Counted from the stretch's first letter, positions 27,406-37,106 are shown. The stretch: 49,563 nucleotides of DNA from Bacteroidia bacterium (GCA_030430205.1 JAUIGE010000044.1:1-49563); one strand, 5' to 3'. Translations and numbers: made by a program. Notes: generated by a model not told the origin, from the sequence alone.

Positions 27406-29193
27406 ATGATGTCTAAACCGAAAGGGCTCACCGCCCTCATAATATTGCTATGTCTTGTTTTTTCCGCCAACGGGCAAAACCTTGTCAAAAATCCTAGTTT
27501 TGAAACAGGAGGAGCACTGAGCTCACCAGGTCCTACACCGATTGAGCAAGCAGACTTTTGGGACCATGCATGTACAGACGCTCCGCCCTGGGATGGAGAA
27601 AATGCTCCTGCATTGCTAGAAAATGGAGCCGGAAATGGCAATGGGTTGCCAGCGGGTCTGCTACCTCATCATGGAGATAGAGTAGCAACGCTGGAGCATA
27701 ACTATTATAAAGAAGAATTTGAATGGGAACTCATCAAATTTGACAAAATGAGAGGGAAATTATGGTCACCTTTACAAGCAGGGAATTATAATTTAAATGT
27801 ATGGGCTGCCGGCGAAAATATTTCCTATCCTATGGTATTCGTGGATGTCAAAATTTCCTTGCAGAATAGTAACGACCCTTGTAATGATGAATTTATCGTT
27901 TCGGATCCTCCAGGTTTGGCTGATTTTGAAGAGTTTCCAGGAGATTTAACCTGGTACAAACTCAATTTCAACTTTACCATTGATGCACAGGATGCCAATA
28001 AATACGATAGGATTTTTTTCAGAAGAGGAAGTTTCCCTGTATTTACTTCTCACCAAAAAATTTATATTGATGACCTGGTGATGACAGAGAGTGTGCCTGA
28101 TATTTCTTCTGTCATTGGCTCTGTTTGTTCAAAACAGGCAAAGGTTTCCATTCCTGAAGGTATTCAGGAGTACAGAATCAAAATCAAAAACCTGGCAGGA
28201 AATGTTACCTATTGTACCATTGATGAAAATGATTATCCCAGCCCAGCCACATTTTACCCTTATACGTTTTGCAATATTATCTGTGGCGCTGGAAATTTTT
28301 ACCAGTTTGAGATTTTGTATAAGGACTATACAGGTGCTATGCATTCCGAGGCGGTATATACGGAATTGTTGTGTTCCCCCAATGTAGCTGCCTTAGCGAA
28401 TCCCTCTGTTGTATGTCCCGGGGATTTGGTTACTTATACCGCCTTTGACCCAGCGACCGGAAATCCAGAACCGGGCGTAACCTATACCTGGTATGATGAC
28501 AATGGTCCATTAGGAACTGGAGCAAGCTTAGGACCCCTGAGTTACACGCCAGGAAATGGGGTCATAGGCGTTGTGGCTAGTAATTCAAATGATTGTGAAG
28601 CAAAAGCTGTAGCCGATTTGGCCATGGATGATGATTGTGAAGGCGTAGGATTCTGCTTTGCAGATTTTAATTGGACTTCAAATGAGACTGCCCATGGGAA
28701 GTGTGAAGTAGCTTTTACAGATGCAAGCACCGCAGCTTCCAATATCATCAGTTGGATTTGGGATTTTGGAGATCAGACAGGCTGGAATGGCCAAAACCCT
28801 CCCGTTCATACTTATCCAGACCTGAATGGATATATCGTCTGCCTCACCATCACCACAGCAGATGGCTGTACAAGTCAAAGGTGCAGGCCTGCAGGCTGTA
28901 TTCGAAGTGGTGGAAGACAAGCTATGCCTGGGCAAAATGGAGAAGCTGTCTTTACATTTTATCCAAACCCGGTTAGCTCATTTTTACATATATCTCTTGC
29001 TCAAAATTTGGAAGAAAAAGGGACAGTCAATATCTATAATATGCACGGGCAGTTGCTACTATCTGGCCCGTTATCCCAAACTCATGGAGTAGAAAAAATA
29101 GATGTTTCGGCCTTGCCTTCAGGGATGTATACTGTCGAAATCAGATCAGAGCAAGGACGATTGGCGGTAGAAAAAATAGTGATTGCTCATTAA
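27406..29193 (+). CDS. Secreted surface protein: jelly-roll, PKD, T9SS CTD
   Basis: 595 residues, signal peptide ending SANGQ (about 24). The mature N-terminus NLVKNPSFETGG starts a carbohydrate-binding-like jelly-roll domain ending at KIYIDDLVM, common in Bacteroidota surface proteins. A middle region has CSPNVAALANPSVVCPGDLV with conserved cysteines, shared with the next gene. A PKD domain follows (ISWIWDFGDQTGWNGQNPPV then HTYPDLNG). The C-terminus FTFYPNPVSSFLHISL ... ALPSGMYTVEIRSEQGR is a type A T9SS sorting domain. Probably cell-surface or matrix adhesion. Second transcription unit of module A, about 190 bases after the CHAT gene. Confidence 0.88.
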   Translation: MMSKPKGLTALIILLCLVFSANGQNLVKNPSFETGGALSSPGPTPIEQADFWDHACTDAPPWDGENAPALLENGAGNGNGLPAGLLPHHGDRVATLEHNYYKEEFEWELIKFDKMRGKLWSPLQAGNYNLNVWAAGENISYPMVFVDVKISLQNSNDPCNDEFIVSDPPGLADFEEFPGDLTWYKLNFNFTIDAQDANKYDRIFFRRGSFPVFTSHQKIYIDDLVMTESVPDISSVIGSVCSKQAKVSIPEGIQEYRIKIKNLAGNVTYCTIDENDYPSPATFYPYTFCNIICGAGNFYQFEILYKDYTGAMHSEAVYTELLCSPNVAALANPSVVCPGDLVTYTAFDPATGNPEPGVTYTWYDDNGPLGTGASLGPLSYTPGNGVIGVVASNSNDCEAKAVADLAMDDDCEGVGFCFADFNWTSNETAHGKCEVAFTDASTAASNIISWIWDFGDQTGWNGQNPPVHTYPDLNGYIVCLTITTADGCTSQRCRPAGCIRSGGRQAMPGQNGEAVFTFYPNPVSSFLHISLAQNLEEKGTVNIYNMHGQLLLSGPLSQTHGVEKIDVSALPSGMYTVEIRSEQGRLAVEKIVIAH

Positions 29194-29257
29194 GCAATCA
29201 ACCTGAATCAATAAAAACTACCAGGCCCTTTCTTTTTTACTTTAACATTTTATTGTC

Positions 29258-31717
29258 ATGAAATTAACCTTTATCAAAAAGGCAATCGTACTCTTTGCCT
29301 TATGTAGCCTCGCCTGTTGGGCAAATGAAGCAATGGCCCAAAACACTGCTGCGAACCTGGTCCAAAATCCCTCCTTTGAGGACATTTCTCAGCCCGTGAC
29401 GGGAGGAGGGCAGATAGAAAATGCTCATTTTTGGGAAAGATCTTATTGTGGAAAGCCTATAAGTTTTCAAGATGTGCCGATCCACACACCTGATTTATTC
29501 GATGTTAATTTTGTTTATGATTATAATACTTCGGTCACCAATTATGTCGAAATTCCTGCCAACAAATGGACGTTTTCCTTACCTGAGCGTACTTCCCTGG
29601 AAAGGTATGCGGGGATAAGCTTGCAAATTCCACATAATATTAACCAGCCTATAACCTCGGATGAGAGGGCTACAAATATTTTGAAAAATCCACTTCCTGA
29701 AGGTGACAATTACTATGTTTCTGTTTATGTAGCTATTGGAGATACTCCTTTTCTCAATGCACATGAGAACAGGGTTCAGCTTGTTTTGAAGGAAGACAAC
29801 AACATATCCACTAATTGTTCGGAAGAAAAAATAATATTGACCACGCTTCATATCACACATAACGGTTGGATACAATATGGGGCCTTTTTTGATATCTCTG
29901 CTCAAGATCATAACCGTTTTAAGGTGCTGGAGATTCGTTTGAAAGAACCTGATACCTGGGTGGCGAATGAAAACCTACAAATTTTCATGGACGATTTTCA
30001 AATGTGCCCTCCTCCAGGGACGATCCAGCTCAAAGCAAATTCAGTTTGTGAAGGATCCAATGTGATTCTTGGAGCCAATGAGCTGTTTGTAGATGAAGGC
30101 ACTGTTTATAATTTGACGATTGAGGATGTGACTCCAGGTGTGAATAATCCCCAAATTATGCATTATCATGGCTGTGGAAGTCCTGATGTACTTAACCTTA
30201 CAGATCCCAATCAGACAGAATTATGTGATGGCTTTGGAAGTCTGTGTAATGGGGTAGAGTGTAATGGTAATTTCACTCCCTTTCCTTTTGTATGTCATGA
30301 TAATTGTGGTTTTTACAAAATAATATTTGAATACCAGTTATGTGGACATACCTATACTGAGGAGTTTACCCTCCACGTCTTATGCAGCCCCGAAGTATCA
30401 GCAATCACATCGCCAAATCTGCCTTGTCCAGGTGATGATATCCTCTACTGCGTAGATGACCCGCAGAGTGTTCTTGCCTACTATTGGTTTGACCAAAATG
30501 GCCAACTGTCTACCACAAGCAATGGCTGTACAGGACCGCATCCGCTGGATCTGAATAACCCCATTTATGTATTAGCCATTGATCAGAGTAATGGGTGCCG
30601 TGCCACCTTCGAACCAACGATAGAACTTTCTGATGACTGCCTGCTATGCCCCGATAATATCATCAATGATGGTATCTTTTCTCAGGTTACAGCTTCCTGT
30701 GTCAACAATAACCCATTAGAACCCTTTGCGAATAATTGTGTGACCTATTGGGAAAATAGCCATGGGAAACCTACGCTAGGGACGGGAGTGACCAATTATT
30801 TCGCACATTTGCGAGCCAAGAAAATCTTATTTGGAAATAATCATCGCGGAGATGGAATCATGACTGATGTCGCGGTGACAGCAGGCCAAAACCTTTCAGG
30901 AAGCATAGATGTGTATGTGGATGGCAATCCTGCCGAACTGATCATCAGGCTCGAAAACAATGTGACAGCCACTAATAATGCTGTAATCCCGAACTATACT
31001 GGGATAATCTTGTGGACCCTTGATTTGACAAACTTCCCAGTCGGATGGCATACATTTAACCTGCCCACCAAGGTATCAGATGCCAATTATTCCCAACTGC
31101 TTATTTATCCCAAAGAGATAGGATCTAATGGCGGTATTGAGGTTGATGTGGATAACATTTGTCTTGAGCGGCAGTCGATCGTTTGTGATATGGTTGTTGA
31201 TTTGGGGGCTGATTTTGATTTGTGTTTTACATACTCAGCGATACTTGAGGCAGAATTTAGCGGAGGGGTTGGACCCTTTGTTTATAGCTGGACCCCAGCC
31301 ACTTATCTGGCAGATCCGACTTCTTCGGTGACAGGCTTTTCGCCCCCTTTAAAAGGCGCTTACAGCTATACTTTTACGGTAACAGATGCTAATAACTGTA
31401 CTGCTTCGGACAATATTAATATCCAGGTCATTGATTGTGGGGAGGGTCATAGAGCGGCTTTTGAAACAGACTCAGAGGTATTTAAGATTTATCCTAATCC
31501 GTCTTCAGGTCATTTGACATTGACTTATGATTTGGAAGAAGATGGAAATGTCCAGGTTTTCGATCTCATGGGCAAAATGATTTTTGCCAGGAATCTACCT
31601 GTAGGTTCATCCCAAACCACGCTGGAATTAGAAGACCTTGCTCCTGGTATCTACCTGACCCGTGTCGGTGCAAATGGAAAAATCCTATTTCAGAAAAAAA
31701 TAGTCATACAGCGCTAG
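29258..31717 (+). CDS. Secreted surface protein paralogue with two jelly-roll regions and T9SS CTD
   Basis: 819 residues, signal peptide ending EAMAQ (about 28). Starts NLVQNPSFEDIS like its upstream neighbour; the CSPEVSAITSPNLPCPGDDI segment is also shared, so the two arose by duplication. A second CBM-like block runs over about 470-650 (NIINDGIFSQVTA ... IEVDVDNICLERQS), then a gliding-protein-like DLGADFDLCFTYSAILEAEF segment, and FKIYPNPSSGHLTLTYDL ... LAPGIYLTRVGANGK, a type A T9SS CTD. Probably surface-exposed. Last gene of module A, converging with the anti-sigma gene of module B. I see no strong terminator in the 97-base gap. Confidence 0.87.
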   Translation: MKLTFIKKAIVLFALCSLACWANEAMAQNTAANLVQNPSFEDISQPVTGGGQIENAHFWERSYCGKPISFQDVPIHTPDLFDVNFVYDYNTSVTNYVEIPANKWTFSLPERTSLERYAGISLQIPHNINQPITSDERATNILKNPLPEGDNYYVSVYVAIGDTPFLNAHENRVQLVLKEDNNISTNCSEEKIILTTLHITHNGWIQYGAFFDISAQDHNRFKVLEIRLKEPDTWVANENLQIFMDDFQMCPPPGTIQLKANSVCEGSNVILGANELFVDEGTVYNLTIEDVTPGVNNPQIMHYHGCGSPDVLNLTDPNQTELCDGFGSLCNGVECNGNFTPFPFVCHDNCGFYKIIFEYQLCGHTYTEEFTLHVLCSPEVSAITSPNLPCPGDDILYCVDDPQSVLAYYWFDQNGQLSTTSNGCTGPHPLDLNNPIYVLAIDQSNGCRATFEPTIELSDDCLLCPDNIINDGIFSQVTASCVNNNPLEPFANNCVTYWENSHGKPTLGTGVTNYFAHLRAKKILFGNNHRGDGIMTDVAVTAGQNLSGSIDVYVDGNPAELIIRLENNVTATNNAVIPNYTGIILWTLDLTNFPVGWHTFNLPTKVSDANYSQLLIYPKEIGSNGGIEVDVDNICLERQSIVCDMVVDLGADFDLCFTYSAILEAEFSGGVGPFVYSWTPATYLADPTSSVTGFSPPLKGAYSYTFTVTDANNCTASDNINIQVIDCGEGHRAAFETDSEVFKIYPNPSSGHLTLTYDLEEDGNVQVFDLMGKMIFARNLPVGSSQTTLELEDLAPGIYLTRVGANGKILFQKKIVIQR

Positions 31718-31814
31718 TGAAAACGCCCAAAGCCCATCTTCCCTTATAATTCATTACCCATCCAGTCTCAGTTGTCTGATTTTTTCAGGCGGCTGGGCTG
31801 GCTGGTTTTACCAC

Positions 31815-32513
31815 TTAATTAAGCTCCAGAAGTAGCCCCTCCGCCTCAGCCGCCATATACGCCTGCTCCTCTACAATCCTCCGCAGCTGCCCACGGGCCA
31901 GCTCCAACTCTCCGGCCTTCAGGTAGGCCAGGGCCATTACCCAGGAAATTTCTTCCTGAAGACCCTGAGAGGCACGCGCCTCTCCCAAAGAGGCTATCGC
32001 CAGCCGGGGCTCCGAAGGAGCCTTTTGCAACTGGCAGAGCGCCAGGTAAAAGTGGTCTTCCGGTCTGGCCTTCCCGGCCAGTATCACCTGCTCCCAGAGG
32101 CGAATGCTTGCCTCATATTTTTTGCCTACATAGGCCAGATTGGCTTCCTTGCGCAGGCTGTCTACTTCATGCTGGCCTTTGCGGAAAAAGGCGGGATCAC
32201 CCATGATGGACAGCCTGGAAATCTGCTGATCGGCAAGGGCGATATAGGCATCCGCCGGATCGGCCTGGGAAAGCGAAAAGAAGGCTACCACTATCGCCAG
32301 TGAGGCCGCCAGCAGCAGGCCAAAAAGTCCTGTTTTTCGATTCCATATAGATTTCCGGGAAGGTTTTTTCGCTACGCCATGCTCTGCCTCCAACAGCTGC
32401 GCCCAGCGCCGCTTTTTGTCGTGATCCAGCTTTGCCTGGATCAGTTGCTCGCTGAATTGCTCCAATTCTTCCTCCGAAAGCTTGCCGTCTATATATTTTT
32501 GTAAGGTTTTCAT
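31815..32513 (-). CDS. Putative anti-sigma factor: single-pass TPR protein (module B)
   Basis: 232 residues with the same plan as its module A counterpart: a cytoplasmic N-terminal helix region (MKTLQKYIDGKLSEEELEQF), one transmembrane helix at about 62-81 (TGLFGLLLAASLAIVVAFFS) preceded by basic residues, then a periplasmic helical domain with TPR-like pairs (KEANLAYVGKKYEASIRLWE, HFYLALCQLQKAPSEPRLAI, VMALAYLKAGELELARGQL). No zinc-ligand motif. The start is clear because residues 1-20 are typical of anti-sigma-like KYIDGKLSEEE headers. 41 bases downstream of the sigma gene. Binding to the sigma factor is inferred from position only. Confidence 0.75.
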   Translation of the reverse strand: MKTLQKYIDGKLSEEELEQFSEQLIQAKLDHDKKRRWAQLLEAEHGVAKKPSRKSIWNRKTGLFGLLLAASLAIVVAFFSLSQADPADAYIALADQQISRLSIMGDPAFFRKGQHEVDSLRKEANLAYVGKKYEASIRLWEQVILAGKARPEDHFYLALCQLQKAPSEPRLAIASLGEARASQGLQEEISWVMALAYLKAGELELARGQLRRIVEEQAYMAAEAEGLLLELN

Positions 32514-32554
32514 TATTTGGATTTACTGATAAGGTTGGATAAAATATTTTGATT

Positions 32555-33145
32555 TCAGGGTTGATAATAGGTTGAAAAAAGGGTCCTGAGTTTTTCCAGG
32601 CAGCGCTGCTTTTGCTTGCGCATGGCAGCTTCTGACTTTCCCCATTGCATACCGAGTTCTTTCAGAGAATTTTTTCGGTAATAAAAATGGTCAAGGATTT
32701 TGCTGCATGCATCACAGAGTTGGGCCCAGGCTTTGTCGAGCGCAAGCAATACTTCTTCATCTTCGAGTTCATCTATCTGCCACTCACCAGCTTCCTCTTC
32801 TTCCTGTAGGTTAGCCATCAGAGGGCTGTCTTTCAGCTGTTTAGACAAAAACTGGCTCGCCATGCGCGTAAACAAAAAGCGCATATTCCCATATTGAATT
32901 TTGCCTTCCATCAGGCGTTTCTGAAATTTGAGCAAGGCATCCATGCTCGCATCGTAGGCCAGAGAGCGGTCTATTTTAAAGCGATTCATCAGGTATTTCA
33001 TGCAATCTTCAAACTGTGCGAGAAATACGCGCTCGAAGAGGCTGTCGTCCCCTTGCTGCATATTGCGCAGCATTTGTTCAAACTCTTCGGCACTTAGTCC
33101 GAAATTTTGGAAACGCCCAGTCAAAGGTTTCGTTGCGATGGTCAT
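32555..33145 (-). CDS. ECF-type sigma factor (module B)
   Basis: Sigma-70 family. Region 2 is around DDSLFERVFLAQFEDCMKYL and RSLAYDASMDALLKFQKRLM; region 4 is around FYYRKNSLKELGMQWGKSEA, AAMRKQKQRCLEKLRTLF. The acidic loop EEEEAGEWQIDELEDEEV between them is distinctive. The frame is open to ATG 33292, with ATGs also at 33190 and 33145. The upstream ones would lie in a promoter-like motif (33238-33209), so 33145, which leaves about 33 residues before region 2, is preferred. Followed by the TPR anti-sigma gene; divergent from the large T9SS surface protein at 33400. Confidence 0.82.
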   Translation of the reverse strand: MTIATKPLTGRFQNFGLSAEEFEQMLRNMQQGDDSLFERVFLAQFEDCMKYLMNRFKIDRSLAYDASMDALLKFQKRLMEGKIQYGNMRFLFTRMASQFLSKQLKDSPLMANLQEEEEAGEWQIDELEDEEVLLALDKAWAQLCDACSKILDHFYYRKNSLKELGMQWGKSEAAMRKQKQRCLEKLRTLFSTYYQP

Positions 33146-33208
33146 CTCTTGCTTTTTTGCTGTAGAAAGTGTGTTCTTCTTTGGGGTCATAGATAGGTAT
33201 GCCTTATG

Positions 33209-33238
33209 TATAGAAAGCTTTTGAAAGGGAAACGTGAC
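33209..33238 (-). promoter_or_regulatory. Candidate ECF promoter of the module B sigma gene
   Basis: Minus strand TATGTCACGTTTCCC with GTCACGTTT at 33238-33230, then 17 bases, then TATA at 33212-33209. The same box and spacing occur at 37052-37081. Located 60-90 bases before the preferred sigma start, so it fits autoregulation. Confidence 0.4.
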
Positions 33239-33274
33239 ATAATTTAGCCAAAAAGATTTTTTTCTTTTTTTTCG

Positions 33275-33304
33275 GTCACGTTTGGGCCACATGAGAAGTT
33301 TTAA
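33275..33304 (+). promoter_or_regulatory. Candidate ECF promoter of the divergent surface protein gene
   Basis: GTCACGTTT at 33275-33283, an inverted match to the box at 33238-33230 with 36 bases between them. After 17 bases the sequence is TTAAGG rather than TATA, so this one is weaker. It would transcribe the gene at 33400. Confidence 0.3.
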
Positions 33305-33399
33305 GGATGAAGGAAAAAAGAGCGCTTCAAATTATCCTCCTTCTGGAATTTACCTTTTCTCTTAATTTTTTTTCTCAAATAACCATAACAAAAAGTGGC

Positions 33400-36300
33400 A
33401 TGAAAAATCTATGGACCTATAAAAGCATCTTTCTGCTTTTCTTATGTTTTGCCTTCCAGACCCATCTACGGGCAAGCCATATAGTGGGCGGAAATATTAC
33501 ATACCAATGTTTGGGCGGCAATCAGTATCAGGTTACTGCGAGACTCCTGAGAGATTGTAATGGCGCGAATTTATTTGCAAACATTAACCTCTCAGCCTTA
33601 AACCAGACCTCCGGTACAATTTCCAACCACAATTTAAACAGGATCAGTATCGATACCCTTCCTCTCAACAATGCTGCTAACTGCGCACAATCTGGTTTTT
33701 GTGTAGAGGAGCATGTTTACCAGGGGATCATCAACCTGCCTAACAACCTCGATGGGTATGATCTGCGGTTTTCGAGTTGTTGTAGAAATGGTGGGGTAAT
33801 AAATACAAATGCGGGCGGTTTTCGCATGCATACCAATATGCCTCCTCCCCAGCTTTGCAACAGTTCTCCCACTTTCAATCCACAGTTTACGACCATATTT
33901 TGCGTAAATCAATCAGGCTGTGTGGACTTGTCCGCTACGGATCCCGATGGTGACCAATTGAATTACCGCTTTGTTGCGCCACTGGACCAGGGTGGAAACC
34001 CGGTTGCTTATAATCCTCCTTTTACGCTGGCAAATTTCATGAATGGCAATCCCGCCATGACCATTGACCCGCTTACAGGCCAGGCCTGTGTGACACCCAC
34101 ACAATTGGGCCTATTTGTAGCGACGGTCGAGATAGATGAAGTAAGGGCCGGGCAGGTAATAGGTCAGACAAGGAGAGATATTCAGATTTTGGTGGTGAAT
34201 TGTCCCCCGCCGCCTGTGGCTTGTTTCTCCCTGCCGGATACGATTTGTATCAATTCAAGCATCGTTCCGAATTTGTCCTGCATGCCTGGCAATATCACCA
34301 GTTACCGCTGGGTAATCCATGAGATGAACCCTCCGGGGCCCTGGATTCCACTTTATTATTCGCCTTATTTGCCCGGTCCTGTTCCTGCCACAAACCTTAA
34401 AAATCTCTGGAATGGCTATCAGGCAGGCAAAAGTTATGGGATTTCGATTGATGTGTTTAACGCCTGTGGAAATCACTCTACCTACAGAGAGGTTTATATT
34501 GCACCCCGGCCGCCCCAATTTTCCTTTTCCGCAGGATATTTGGGTTGTGAAGATGACTGCCTGACGCTGGTATGCGACCCCAATTCAGATCCGGCATTGA
34601 CCGAAGGGGCTCCTTTTACCATGAGCTGGAACAATGGTTCGACCAATCCTACCCGTACCGTTTGCCCCGATGTGCCGACCACCTATTATGCTTTTGTCAC
34701 CAACAGATGGGGTTGCACGAGCACCTGGTCCTACTTTGTTGACAAAGATACCTGCTGTCTGGAGCCCTGTTTTGAGCTGCCGGATACCGCCTGTGTGAAC
34801 GGGCCTATTTTCCCAGACCTATCATGTATGCGTCAAAATATTGACTCCTATCGCTGGGCAATCCATGAGATGGATCCTCCCAACCCCTGGATTCCCAAAC
34901 ACTATACGCCTTACCTGTCCGGGCCTGTGGTTTCAGTGGATTTCACTAGCCTGTGGAGTGGCTTTGAGGCTGGAAAGACCTATGGCATTTCCATAGATGT
35001 ATTCAAAACCTGTGGCGTGAATGCGACCATTTACCGCGAAGTCTACATTGTCCCCCAGCCTACTCAGCAAATGATCGTTCAGTCATTTCCATTAAGTTGT
35101 GAGGACAATTGTCTCACCATAGGAGATGATATCCTCCTTAATTTTGGACTCGCCACCAATGACCCGGGCGCGCCCTATACGGTGGAATGGGATGATGCTT
35201 CGACCAGCTACCAGCGTGTGGTTTGTCCTACCGAGCCCACTCTCTATACAGCTATCATCCGTAACAGATGGGGCTGTGAAGCAAGTTGGTCTTATTTTGT
35301 TGACAAAGACACCTGCTGCCTCGATCCCTGCTTTTCGCTGCCTGATACCGTCTGTGAAGGTGATCCGATTTTCCCTGACCTTTCCTGCATGCAGCAGGAC
35401 ATAGACTCCTATCGCTGGGCGATCCATGAGATGGACCCTCCTAATCCCTGGATTCCCAAGCATTATACACCCTACCTGTCAGGGCCAGTAGCTTCTGTAG
35501 ATTTCACCACCTTATGGAATGGTTTTGAAGCGGGGAAAAGCTATGGCATTTCTATAGATGTTTTCAAAAACTGCGGTGCCAACGCCAGCACCTACCGTGA
35601 AGTCTATATCGCAGCACGACCTACTCAGCAGCTGGTCATCAATGCTTACCCATTGAGCTGTGAAGAAAATTGCTTTAACCTGGGGGATGATCTGCTGAAC
35701 AACTTCGGTCTGGCGACCCATGATCCTGGCGCACCTTTTACGGTGGAGTGGGATGATGCTTCGACCAGCTTCCAGCGCGTGGTTTGTCCTACCGAGCCGA
35801 CGCTTTATACAGCCATCATTCGCAACAGATGGGGCTGCGAGGCAAGCTGGTCTTATTATGTAGACAAAGACACTTGTTGCCTTGATCCCTGCTTCTCGCT
35901 GCCTGACACCGTCTGTGAAGGTGATCCGATCATCCCAGATCTCTCCTGCATGCAGCAGGACATAGACTCCTATCGCTGGGCGATCCATGAGATGGATCCT
36001 CCGGGCCCATGGATTCCCAAACACTATACACCCTACTTGCCTGGTCCCGTGGCAGCTGTAGATTTCACCACGCTGTGGAATGGTTTTGAGGCGGGAAAAA
36101 GCTATGGCATCTCAATAGATGTATTCAAAAACTGTGGAGCCAATGCGACCATTTACCACGAAGTCTATATCCAGCCGATCTTAACAGAAATAAGGGAAGT
36201 TTGTGTAAACATAGAAGGAAAAGTCTTGCTGGAGCCTTGCTCAGGAGCCAGTGGCCCCTTTGACTATGTCATCAACGGCAATGCCATTTCTTCAAGCAAT

Positions 36301-36993
36301 ACTTCTATGGAAGTGACTTATTCTCCGGGCGATAGCTATGAGGTAATCTCTTATGACGCGCATGGATGCCCCTGCACAGTCCAGTATGTCGTTATTCCCC
36401 CGCCGCCACCCGTATCTGTATTTGCTATTTGGTGTGCCGGACAAATGCAATTTGACTTTAGCAGCCTGATAGATCCTGCCTGCCTCGCAGCTGTCGACTC
36501 TTTCACCCTGATTAATACCTATAACAATAACCACATCCCCTTGTTTGTCAACGATCCTTCCGGAGGCTGGGATTTCGTAACGGCCGAAGGCCTGGGAGAT
36601 TTGATTTGCCTGCAATTTGTCAGCTATAAAGATGGCTGTATTGTCTGTATCGTCAATATTTCGATGGTATTTACCAATGGAAATTGCGAAAACCAGCCCG
36701 AAATCTGGTGTACACCATCCAAGCTTGCAAAGCCTTTTTCCGGCATCTTGGAACCCAAGATCGTACCGAATCCTACAGTCGCACGATTCCAGATTCATGC
36801 AGGGAAGGCGGAAGCTGAAATCAATTTTGACAAAGTTACCATTACAACTCCAAATGGTGCCACCATCCAAAGCTATACCCATGTATTGTCCAGCAGAGAT
36901 TATGATTTGTCTATGTTGGCAGATGGAATATACTTCGTTCATGTCTTTCATCAAGGAAAGCTGTATTCGATGAAATTAGTTCTTATGCATTGA
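33400..36993 (+). CDS. Very large secreted T9SS protein with four ~187-aa tandem repeats
   Basis: 1197 residues from ATG 33400, chosen because MKNLWTYKSIFLLFLCFAFQ is a signal peptide; the frame is open to 33307. The mature start SHIVGGNITYQCLGGNQYQV is a domain typical of Bacteroidota gliding/surface proteins. Then come four copies of a cysteine-rich module, starting at 34222, 34768, 35329 and 35890 (periods 546, 561, 561 bases), each with CF-LPDT-C, PDLSCM, SYRWAIHEMDPPNPWIP and YTPYLSGPV. The last is partial. The C-terminus IVPNPTVARFQIHAG ... LADGIYFVHVFHQGKLY is a T9SS CTD. Likely a surface adhesin. First gene divergent from the module B sigma gene; it ends in a strong terminator. Confidence 0.9.
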   Translation: MKNLWTYKSIFLLFLCFAFQTHLRASHIVGGNITYQCLGGNQYQVTARLLRDCNGANLFANINLSALNQTSGTISNHNLNRISIDTLPLNNAANCAQSGFCVEEHVYQGIINLPNNLDGYDLRFSSCCRNGGVINTNAGGFRMHTNMPPPQLCNSSPTFNPQFTTIFCVNQSGCVDLSATDPDGDQLNYRFVAPLDQGGNPVAYNPPFTLANFMNGNPAMTIDPLTGQACVTPTQLGLFVATVEIDEVRAGQVIGQTRRDIQILVVNCPPPPVACFSLPDTICINSSIVPNLSCMPGNITSYRWVIHEMNPPGPWIPLYYSPYLPGPVPATNLKNLWNGYQAGKSYGISIDVFNACGNHSTYREVYIAPRPPQFSFSAGYLGCEDDCLTLVCDPNSDPALTEGAPFTMSWNNGSTNPTRTVCPDVPTTYYAFVTNRWGCTSTWSYFVDKDTCCLEPCFELPDTACVNGPIFPDLSCMRQNIDSYRWAIHEMDPPNPWIPKHYTPYLSGPVVSVDFTSLWSGFEAGKTYGISIDVFKTCGVNATIYREVYIVPQPTQQMIVQSFPLSCEDNCLTIGDDILLNFGLATNDPGAPYTVEWDDASTSYQRVVCPTEPTLYTAIIRNRWGCEASWSYFVDKDTCCLDPCFSLPDTVCEGDPIFPDLSCMQQDIDSYRWAIHEMDPPNPWIPKHYTPYLSGPVASVDFTTLWNGFEAGKSYGISIDVFKNCGANASTYREVYIAARPTQQLVINAYPLSCEENCFNLGDDLLNNFGLATHDPGAPFTVEWDDASTSFQRVVCPTEPTLYTAIIRNRWGCEASWSYYVDKDTCCLDPCFSLPDTVCEGDPIIPDLSCMQQDIDSYRWAIHEMDPPGPWIPKHYTPYLPGPVAAVDFTTLWNGFEAGKSYGISIDVFKNCGANATIYHEVYIQPILTEIREVCVNIEGKVLLEPCSGASGPFDYVINGNAISSSNTSMEVTYSPGDSYEVISYDAHGCPCTVQYVVIPPPPPVSVFAIWCAGQMQFDFSSLIDPACLAAVDSFTLINTYNNNHIPLFVNDPSGGWDFVTAEGLGDLICLQFVSYKDGCIVCIVNISMVFTNGNCENQPEIWCTPSKLAKPFSGILEPKIVPNPTVARFQIHAGKAEAEINFDKVTITTPNGATIQSYTHVLSSRDYDLSMLADGIYFVHVFHQGKLYSMKLVLMH

Positions 36994-37016
36994 TAGGGCC
37001 CTTGCCTATCTTATTG

Positions 37017-37046
37017 AAGCAGCAGGGAAACCTGCTGCTTTTTTTA
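37017..37046 (+). terminator. Intrinsic terminator of the 33400 gene
   Basis: AAGCAGCAGG (37017-37026), GAAA tetraloop, CCTGCTGCTT (37031-37040), then a run of T. A perfect 10-bp stem 24 bases after the stop codon. Confidence 0.9.
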
Positions 37047-37051
37047 CTCAT

Positions 37052-37081
37052 GTCACGTTTGCCGGCCTTTTGCTTTATATA
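37052..37081 (+). promoter_or_regulatory. Candidate ECF promoter for the 37303-38793 operon
   Basis: CATGTCACGTTTGCC with GTCACGTTT at 37052-37060, then exactly 17 bases, then TATA at 37078-37081, the same box and spacing as the minus-strand site at the sigma gene. It directly follows the terminator at 37017-37046, as expected for a new transcription unit. Transcription from it would place the heptamer array 37107-37283 in the 5' leader. Confidence 0.4.
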
Positions 37082-37106
37082 GGGTAAGACCATACATTTA
37101 AGTAAT

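Noticed and set aside
29179-29197. GATTGCT/AGCAATC hairpin spanning the stop of the gene at 27406 as a terminator
   Set aside because: No U-tract follows, and the stem includes coding bases; the gene at 29258 could be co-transcribed.
33307-33399. Start of the large surface protein at 33307
   Set aside because: A second hydrophobic start MKNLWTYKS at 33400 gives a normal signal peptide; the earlier part would put a second hydrophobic segment in front of it.
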